DNA from: Acidobacteriota bacterium
Lineage (GTDB): Bacteria; Acidobacteriota; Terriglobia; Acidiferrales; UBA7541
Direction of reading: 5' to 3'
DNA length: 5,444 bases
Assembly: GCA_003224195.1 (NCBI GenBank)
Contig: QHYP01000192.1
Coordinates: forward strand, 1-5,444
The notes under the pieces are model-generated. The model saw nothing but the letters and a program-made list of their open reading frames with translations, did no database searches and was not told where the DNA came from. A program made the position numbers and the translations under genes. Positions 1 to 3,929 of this stretch are shown one piece after another. Within the stretch, counting starts at the first letter, position 1; every line of letters begins with the position of its first letter.

Positions 1-441
1 TTTCTTGCCGTTCTCTGCGTAGCGGCCGTTGCTGCTTCCTCCTCCCGGCAAACGCAAACCCAGGAAAAACCGGAGGAAGCCAAAATTCCGCCCGAAGCCG
101 CGAAGCGCGAGAACCCCGTCAAACCCACGCCGCAAGGACTTGCCGAAGCGAAGCGGCTGTATGGCTATGATTGCGCCTTCTGTCATGGCGCCGCCGGCGA
201 CGGCAAAGGAGACGTGGCCGCTGAGATGAAGCTCACGCTCAAGGACTGGCGAGATCCCGCCGCGCTTGCTGGTAGGACCGACGGAGAACTCTTTTACCTG
301 ATCATCAAGGGTAAGGGGAAAATGGTCGGCGAAGAGGGCCGCTTGAACGACACGCAAGCCTGGCAAATGGTCAATTACGTCCGCTCCCTCGTCAAGAAGA
401 ACTCCGAGGAAAAACCCAAGGCGGATGCTCCGAAGCAGTGA
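1..441 (+). CDS. Exported monoheme class I cytochrome c, 5' end missing
   Basis: The reading frame is open from base 1 and ends at TGA 439-441, giving 146 codons, so the start lies before the window. The first 13 or so residues are hydrophobic and Ala/Val-rich, as in the core of a signal peptide. A Pro/Glu/Lys-rich linker follows. The single heme c attachment site is C-A-F-C-H at 172-186. The likely distal Met ligand is the Met in G-K-M-V (codon 322-324), followed by a typical C-terminal helix (T-Q-A-W-Q-M-V-N-Y-V-R-S-L). The last 15 or so residues are Lys-rich and probably disordered. The family carries single electrons in the periplasm between quinol-oxidising complexes and oxidases or other enzymes. 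The partner is unknown; the ACIII genes at the other end of the window are a possibility only. The class is sure, the specific role is not. Confidence 0.9.
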   Translation, partial: FLAVLCVAAVAASSSRQTQTQEKPEEAKIPPEAAKRENPVKPTPQGLAEAKRLYGYDCAFCHGAAGDGKGDVAAEMKLTLKDWRDPAALAGRTDGELFYLIIKGKGKMVGEEGRLNDTQAWQMVNYVRSLVKKNSEEKPKADAPKQ

Positions 442-540
442 CGCTCGAGAAATAAATCGCGGCGAGAATCGCTCTCCTTCCTGGCCCGCCGTGTGAGGCC
501 GGCTATGCTATCCTCGGGTTTCAAGATTTTTCCTTTGCGG

Positions 541-554
541 AGGAGGTTCGGATG
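541..554 (+). promoter_or_regulatory. Strong ribosome-binding site and ATG, out of frame with the rhodanese body
   Basis: AGGAGG at 541-546 is followed by a 5-nt spacer and ATG at 552-554, the best initiation signal near the rhodanese gene. The ATG opens a 13-codon frame that stops at TGA 591-593. That stop overlaps GTG 590-592, the first possible start in the rhodanese frame (GTGA overlap). Either initiation at 552 is real and a 2-nt shift has broken the gene, or a mini-ORF is translationally coupled to the GTG. The frameshift reading is preferred; see the finding on 552-601. Confidence 0.55.
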
Positions 555-589
555 GCTAATCGCGCGTCAAAGAGACGAACGTCCGGGAC

Positions 590-886
590 GTGAAGCGCCG
601 CATGGATGGGGGCGAGAAATTCGTCCTGGTGGACGTGCGCGAAGAGAGCGAATGGGCCAGGGGACACATCGCCGGCGCCGTTTATCTGGGAAAGGGCGTC
701 ATCGAGCGCGACGCCGAGCAGCGCTTCCCGGATCCCAGCACGAAACTCATCCTGTATTGCGGCGGCGGGTTCCGTTCCGCGCTGGCGGCGGACAATCTCC
801 AGAAAATGGGTTACAAAAACGTCGAGTCCATGGACGGCGGATGGAAGGGCTGGATCGAAGCAGGCTTGCCCGTTGCCAAAGACTGA
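590..886 (+). CDS. Single-domain rhodanese-like sulfurtransferase
   Basis: The protein has 98 residues when read from GTG 590. It has the expected order of rhodanese elements: V-L-V-D-V-R-E (CH2A-like, residues 12-18), G-H-I-A-G-A-V (residues 25-31), the active-site loop Y-C-G-G-G-F-R-S with catalytic Cys in codon 758-760, and the C-terminal M-D-G-G-W-K-G-W motif. The six-residue loop after the Cys is typical of sulfur-transferring rhodaneses, which carry a persulfide on the Cys. The length equals one domain, and there is no signal peptide, so it should be cytoplasmic. The sulfur donor and acceptor cannot be told from sequence. The start is uncertain: GTG 590 has no good Shine-Dalgarno sequence, and the frame continues upstream to about 560 with rhodanese-like residues (V-K-E-T-N-V-R-D) that lack a start codon. 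The domain is certain, the N-terminus is not. Confidence 0.88.
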   Translation: MKRRMDGGEKFVLVDVREESEWARGHIAGAVYLGKGVIERDAEQRFPDPSTKLILYCGGGFRSALAADNLQKMGYKNVESMDGGWKGWIEAGLPVAKD

Positions 887-1126
887 CGCGCATCATTTCT
901 CGCGGCCTTCCTCCGCGGGCAATTCCTGTCCTCGAAGAGCGGCTCACCGAAGGGCCACGCGGCTGCGAGTAGTGCGACATCAGTTTCCGATTCCTCGACT
1001 AGCCAGGAGTTGAGGTAACCGAGCAGCCATGAACTAGGGCTCGCGTGTCATTCAACAGGAGCATTGCGAAACACTGATGCTTCGAGCTAACATCTACTTA
1101 TCTCGGGAAGGATAAGAGACTGTGGA
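887..1126. other. Intergenic region with one weak hairpin
   Basis: No convincing gene is seen on either strand. Just after the rhodanese stop, CGCGG 901-905 can pair with CCGCG 913-917 around a 7-nt loop, extendable by two pairs outward. No T-tract follows, so it is at best a weak transcription end. A possible promoter lies at 1064-1093. Confidence 0.4.
1064..1093 (+). promoter_or_regulatory. Possible sigma70 promoter upstream of the TatA-like gene
   Basis: TTGCGA (1064-1069), an 18-nt spacer and TAACAT (1088-1093) give four of six matches at each box. The predicted transcript would start near 1100, about 27 nt before ATG 1127. The same -10 hexamer occurs in the stronger promoter at 1885-1913. 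Evidence is by eye only. Confidence 0.28.
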
Positions 1127-1357
1127 ATGCATCTAATTCATTGGCTGATCATCTTGGTCATCGTCGCGCTATTTTATGGCGGCAGGAAAATACCTGAGAT
1201 ATTCCGCCATCTCGGCAATGGGCCTCGCGGTGGACCGCCAACCCATCCGCTTCCTGTGTCAAGTGCCATAGAAACTTCCCGTGGTTCGGGAGACCCAAAC
1301 AGGGCGCGCAACTGGCAAGCACTGATCTGGCGTTTGCGTCTTCGGCGTCCGAGCTGA
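1127..1357 (+). CDS. TatA/E-like twin-arginine translocase segment with aberrant C-terminus
   Basis: Residues 1-17 form a short hydrophobic membrane helix (H-W-L-I-I-L-V-I-V-A-L-F-Y). The hallmark hinge G-G-R-K-I-P-E-I and the start of the amphipathic helix (F-R-H-L-G-N-G, to residue 32) follow. This matches the N-terminus of TatA/TatE, which oligomerises in the membrane to let folded Tat substrates pass. From about residue 33 (base 1223) the resemblance ends. Instead of the usual charged amphipathic segment (I-x-E-F-K-x-x type), the sequence is Gly/Pro-rich (P-R-G-G-P-P-T-H-P) and then Ser/Arg-rich, with no family features. The ribosome-binding site is weak (AAGGA about 14 nt upstream). The likeliest reading is a decayed or truncated tatA paralogue, with an unrelated or frameshifted tail. 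A working short variant is possible but less likely, because the amphipathic helix is needed for function in known TatA proteins. Confidence 0.55.
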   Translation: MHLIHWLIILVIVALFYGGRKIPEIFRHLGNGPRGGPPTHPLPVSSAIETSRGSGDPNRARNWQALIWRLRLRRPS

Positions 1358-1396
1358 AGCCCACGACCGGCCTCAACGCCTTTGGTGAATGTTGGA

Positions 1397-1681
1397 TCAA
1401 GGATTGTCACTGGCCTGATTGGCCGATGCCTGATTAACGCTGCGCTTATCTGACAAGTTAGCCTGCGCTCTGAACTTCGCCCATCGTTTCTTTGCGGCTC
1501 TCCCAATCTTCGCTCTGGCTGCAGCAGACAAAACTCGTTTCTTGACGCGAGTCGCTTCTCGGCTCGTCGAATCTCCCAAAGCTTTCGCAGCGGCCCGCAC
1601 TCCGTTCAATTGATGCTCTAACTTACCCAACTGTTTTTCGAGCTTCCGCTCTTCACGTTTAATCGCAGCTAGAATGTCCAT
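1397..1681 (-). CDS. Small basic coiled-coil protein with S-A-A-A-R-A-K-I...R-W-A-K motif, function unknown
   Basis: The protein has 94 residues, starts at ATG (complement of 1679-1681) and is preceded by GGAGG at 1685-1689 with a short spacer. Residues 1-37 are a charged heptad-like helix (I-K-R-E-E-R-K-L-E-K-Q-L-G-K-L-E-H-Q-L), probably a coiled coil. Residues 38-50 are a polar linker. Residues 51-70 hold a Lys/Arg/Ala-rich helix beginning L-S-A-A-A-R-A-K-I-G and ending K-R-W-A-K-F. I recognise this two-part layout from many short hypothetical proteins of Acidobacteriota; none has a function I know. The basic helix suggests nucleic-acid binding, an inference only. The C-terminal tail contains a small repeat (N-Q-A-S-A-N-Q-A-S), from a 15-bp imperfect tandem duplication at the DNA level. 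No transmembrane segment or signal peptide is visible. It stands alone on the minus strand, so it is its own transcription unit. Confidence 0.78.
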   Translation of the reverse strand: MDILAAIKREERKLEKQLGKLEHQLNGVRAAAKALGDSTSREATRVKKRVLSAAARAKIGRAAKKRWAKFRAQANLSDKRSVNQASANQASDNP

Positions 1682-1884
1682 GAATCCTCCGTAACGAATC
1701 TATCCCAAACCGGACGTGACTCGCCACATGTACTGAGAGAAGGCAGTAACTCGGAGATGTCTCCAGCCCTTCACTGTTTCAGCAACCAGCACCACTGCCG
1801 CTGGCGTACCTTTTCCTACCGATTTCTCAGTGCCTGATTAGCGCGCAAATCGGAGACTGCCCCGCTACCCGATTATCCCTTGCC
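1682..1884. other. Divergent intergenic region
   Basis: This stretch separates the minus-strand basic protein gene from the plus-strand reductase gene and must hold the promoter of the former. I see no clear -35/-10 pair for it. A 14-base element at 1831-1844 (TGCCTGATTAGCGC) is a near copy (13 of 14) of 1427-1440. No RNA or protein gene is supported here. Confidence 0.4.
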
Positions 1885-1913
1885 TTGACTCCGCAGCGGC
1901 CACGGCCTAACAT
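1885..1913 (+). promoter_or_regulatory. Sigma70-type promoter for the reductase gene
   Basis: TTGACT (1885-1890, five of six matches to the -35 consensus) is separated by exactly 17 nt from TAACAT (1908-1913, four of six at the -10 box). Transcription should begin near 1920, leaving a leader of about 47 nt before ATG 1967. This is the best promoter in the window. No operator-like palindrome is evident next to it. Confidence 0.55.
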
Positions 1914-1966
1914 CCCGCGCCAAATCCCGCGCTACCCCGATTGCTACCAAGCGGAGAGGAGGCTCG

Positions 1967-2770
1967 ATGTCCTTTCAAGGCAAGCACGCACTGGTTACCG
2001 GAAGCTCGCGCGGCATCGGCCGTGGTATTGCCCTCAAGCTCGCAGAGCGAGGCGCGAAAGTCGGCATCCATTATCACAAGAACGAAACGGCAGCGAAGGA
2101 AACTCTCGCCAAAGTGCGCGCGAGCGGTTCGGACGGGTTCGTCGTTCAAGCGGACTGCTGCCAGATGGATCAGGTTCGGCGGATGGTGCAGCGCGCAAAG
2201 AGCGAATTCGGCAAGCTTGATATTTTTGTGAGCAACGCGCGGACCGACCTTGCCACCTTCTATCAGGGTGTGATGGACATACCGCTCGAGAAGTGGGACG
2301 CGGCGATGGACTCTCAAGCAAAGGCCTTCCTCGTCGCCGTGCGCGAAGCTCTGGCTTTCATGCCCGACGGCGGCCGCATTATCGCCATCACCTACGCGCC
2401 CGGAGGGAGAACTGGAAGCTGGCAGCCGTGGGTGGCCATGGGCTCGGCCAAGGCCGCGCTGGAATCGTTGTGCCGCTATTTTGCCGTGGCCCTCGCCAAG
2501 CGGCGCATCACCGTCAACGCTATCAGTCCGGGCGGAGTTGAAGACAGCGTGCTGAATACGCTGCCGCCGGCGGTGAAGAAGCAGATTGACGCCTGGCACG
2601 AGAGCGGCTGGACGCCGATGGCGAGACTCGGAACAACCGCGGAGATCGGAAACGTCGTCGCGCTGCTTTGCGCGGACGAAGCAAACTGGATCACCGGCCA
2701 AGTAATCGCCGTGGACGGCGGGCTCTCTCTGATGGACCCCATCTTCCCGCTCGAGATTCAGCGCGGCTAA
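1967..2770 (+). CDS. Short-chain dehydrogenase/reductase, FabI/FabL-like, atypical active site
   Basis: The protein has 267 residues, normal for the family, with a strong start: AGGAGG at 1957-1962, four bases before ATG. The NAD(P)-binding Rossmann motif is T-G-S-S-R-G-I-G (residues 11-18). A-D at 62-63 is the adenine-pocket motif, and S-N-A-R (89-92) replaces the usual N-N-A-G. The central helix V-A-M-G-S-A-K-A-A-L-E (156-166) and the following R-Y...V-N-A-I-S-P-G-G resemble enoyl-ACP reductases of the FabI/FabL group, which use Tyr-x6-Lys rather than Tyr-x3-Lys. Here Lys162 is kept, but the x6 position is Trp155 and the classical x3 position is Met158. Tyr143 is another conserved FabI-type Tyr. 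V-D-G-G (249-252) closes the domain. The substrate cannot be assigned; enoyl-ACP or another enoyl thioester is possible, and a catalytically altered or inactive protein cannot be excluded. Lys38 after strand 2 hints at NADPH. The gene appears monocistronic. Confidence 0.93.
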   Translation: MSFQGKHALVTGSSRGIGRGIALKLAERGAKVGIHYHKNETAAKETLAKVRASGSDGFVVQADCCQMDQVRRMVQRAKSEFGKLDIFVSNARTDLATFYQGVMDIPLEKWDAAMDSQAKAFLVAVREALAFMPDGGRIIAITYAPGGRTGSWQPWVAMGSAKAALESLCRYFAVALAKRRITVNAISPGGVEDSVLNTLPPAVKKQIDAWHESGWTPMARLGTTAEIGNVVALLCADEANWITGQVIAVDGGLSLMDPIFPLEIQRG

Positions 2771-2786
2771 CGGGTCAGAATTCGAT

Positions 2787-2862
2787 TGGCTGGGGCGGGT
2801 GGATTCGAACCACCACCATCCGCATTAACAGTGCGGTGTCCTACCGGTTGGACCACGCCCCA
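2787..2862 (-). tRNA. tRNA-Asn (anticodon GUU), CCA encoded
   Basis: Read on the minus strand from 2862, the full cloverleaf can be drawn: a 7-bp perfect acceptor stem (TGGGGCG with CGCCCCA), D-stem GTCC/GGAC, anticodon stem CCGCA/TGCGG with loop CTGTTAA (anticodon GTT at 2827-2829), a 5-nt variable loop, T-stem GGTGG/CCACC with loop TTCGAAT, discriminator G, then CCA at 2787-2789. The total is 76 nt. G as discriminator fits tRNA-Asn. The 3' end lies 16 bp from the stop of the convergent reductase gene, so the two transcripts meet tail to tail with no room for two separate terminators. The promoter would lie above 2863; a TATGTT at 2917-2922 (minus) is a weak -10 candidate. Confidence 0.97.
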
Positions 2863-2927
2863 GCGGCGCAGAAAGGGCGGGCTCCGCCTCAGTCAAGAGG
2901 ACGAAGCAGTCTTTTTAACATAGCATG

Positions 2928-3118
2928 ACACCGCCTTCCGAAAGAATTCTTGCGTCAATTTCACCTGCGCCGCATCTCAGTGGACGGGAGGCGGTCTGTT
3001 CGCGCACTCCCCAAGCATAGGGGGTCGTTCGTCCCGGCCGGAGCACGCCCTTGAAGGATTTGACGGAAACGAATCGCGCGCCGCACGAGACTGCGCAAGA
3101 ATCCTTCAGCGGTTTTTT
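2928..3118 (+). ncRNA. Candidate structured RNA: 6S-like small RNA or actA attenuator leader
   Basis: No protein gene covers this stretch, yet it is rich in pairing. ATTCTTGCG (2946-2954) is perfectly complementary to CGCAAGAAT (3094-3102). The stem can be continued outward through AAG 2942-2944 with CTT 3104-3106, and CCG 2938-2940 with CGG 3110-3112. A T6 run (3113-3118) comes directly after. The centre holds a hairpin CCCC 3009-3012 / GGGG 3020-3023 with a 7-nt loop. A -10-like TAACAT at 2916-2921 would start transcription near 2928, giving about 190 nt, but no good -35 box is visible. A rod of 180-190 nt with a long closing stem and a terminal U-tract is the shape of 6S RNA, which binds RNA polymerase. 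Short matches (TGTTCGC, CCTTGAA) also occur in E. coli 6S RNA but at other positions, so identity is unproven. Other lineage-specific RNAs or an actA leader fit equally well. Confidence 0.35.
3051..3118 (+). terminator. Terminator-like hairpin with T6 tract upstream of actA
   Basis: TTGAAGGATT (3051-3060) pairs with AATCCTTCAG (3100-3109): nine Watson-Crick pairs plus one G-U. The loop is about 39 nt and can fold further (GCGC 3076-3079 with GCGC 3093-3096). TTTTTT at 3113-3118 starts three bases after the stem. The long loop is unusual for an intrinsic terminator. The 3' arm overlaps that of the alternative long-range stem 2946-2954/3094-3102, so both cannot form at once. Confidence 0.4.
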
Positions 3119-3260
3119 CTCCGCGCGGTTGCTTTCGGAAAAGTTTTGGCGGAAACTACTGCGTCACGCACGGCCCGGTTGCGCTTCCTGGCTTTGAGTG
3201 GTGGAGGCTCGAAGCTAACGCCTGCTTTCGGTGCGCCCGCTTTTCAAGCGCAGGACAAAC
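3119..3260. other. actA upstream region
   Basis: This is 142 bases between the T6 tract and the actA start. The only promoter-like pair I see is TTGAGT 3194-3199 and TAACGC 3216-3221 with a 16-nt spacer, a poor match. The ribosome-binding site AGGA at 3252-3255 belongs to actA. No gene is supported. Confidence 0.35.
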
Positions 3261-3920
3261 ATGGCGCAAATTTTCCACCGCAGCACGAATCTCATCGCCC
3301 GCTTCAGTGTCTTTTCCGCCATATTCCTCGCGGGGCTGGCGCTCGCGGTGGTTTTTGCCGTGGCGCGCTCTCCTTATAAAACGGACCAGTACATTGCGCG
3401 CGCGCAGCCCGTGCAGTTCAGCCACAAGCACCACGTCGGAGACGACGGCATCGATTGCCGCTACTGTCACACTTCGGTCGAGACTTCGGCCGTCGCCGGC
3501 ATCCCTCCGACGAAGACCTGCATGAATTGTCATTCGCTCTTGTTCGCGGACAGCCAGTATCTCGAGCCGGTCCGCGAGAGTTATCGCACGGGCAAATCGA
3601 TTTCCTGGGTGAAGGTTCACCGCCTGCCCGATTTTGTCTATTTCAATCACAGCATTCACGTGAACAAGGGAATTGGCTGCTCCTCGTGTCACGGACCGGT
3701 GAATCAAATGCCTCTCATGTGGCAGGCCTCTCCGCTGCTGATGCAGTGGTGCCTCGACTGCCACCGCAATCTCGAAGCAAATTTGCGCACCAGGAACCAG
3801 ATTTACAACATGGAGTGGAAGCCGGCGCCAAATCAAGTGGAACTTGGCCGGCAACTCGTGAAGGAGTACAGAATCCGGAGCGTGGCGGAGCTGACCAACT
3901 GCTCGACCTGCCATCGCTGA
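3261..3920 (+). CDS. actA: Pentaheme cytochrome c subunit of alternative complex III (ActA)
   Basis: ATG 3261 is chosen over GTG 3231 because AGGA (3252-3255) sits 5 nt before it; the product has 219 residues. Residues 15-35 form one hydrophobic segment that anchors or exports the N-terminus. Five heme c sites follow: C-R-Y-C-H (66-70), C-M-N-C-H (87-91), C-S-S-C-H (140-144), C-L-D-C-H (164-168) and C-S-T-C-H (214-218). The last is one residue from the C-terminus. Extra His residues (F-S-H-K-H-H at 53-58, F-N-H-S-I-H at 128-133) are candidates for distal heme ligands. Heme number, size, N-terminal anchor and the following actB gene together identify the ACIII pentaheme subunit, which passes electrons on the periplasmic face of the quinol-oxidising complex. 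It is the first gene of the operon as seen here; actB starts 9 bp downstream. Databases often label it as cytochrome c3 family. Confidence 0.95.
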   Translation: MAQIFHRSTNLIARFSVFSAIFLAGLALAVVFAVARSPYKTDQYIARAQPVQFSHKHHVGDDGIDCRYCHTSVETSAVAGIPPTKTCMNCHSLLFADSQYLEPVRESYRTGKSISWVKVHRLPDFVYFNHSIHVNKGIGCSSCHGPVNQMPLMWQASPLLMQWCLDCHRNLEANLRTRNQIYNMEWKPAPNQVELGRQLVKEYRIRSVAELTNCSTCHR

Positions 3921-3929
3921 GCCATCGCA

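Noticed and set aside
901..919. Hairpin CGCGG/CCGCG as a rho-independent terminator of the rhodanese gene.
   Set aside because: The stem is short and no T-tract follows, so it is noted only as a weak hairpin.
1198..1437. Open frame of 80 codons containing C-V-K-C-H (1255-1269) and C-W-I-K-D-C-H, which looks like a small multiheme cytochrome.
   Set aside because: It has no ATG, GTG or TTG start with a ribosome-binding site, lacks a signal peptide, overlaps the TatA-like frame, and its third-position base use is not clearly coding. It may still be a gene remnant, but the heme motifs alone are not enough.
1907..2701. Long open frame on the minus strand opposite the reductase gene (264 codons).
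   Set aside because: It mirrors the strongly supported reductase, has no recognisable domain and is rich in Arg/His/Ala, as antisense shadows of GC-rich genes are.
2942..2951. Perfect palindrome AAGAATTCTT as an operator.
   Set aside because: It is short and AT-rich, easily expected by chance, and better explained as part of the long-range RNA pairing arm.
3231..3260. GTG 3231 as the start of actA, adding 10 residues.
   Set aside because: ATG 3261 has an AGGA at proper spacing and gives a normal N-terminus before the membrane segment. The added residues bring no family feature.
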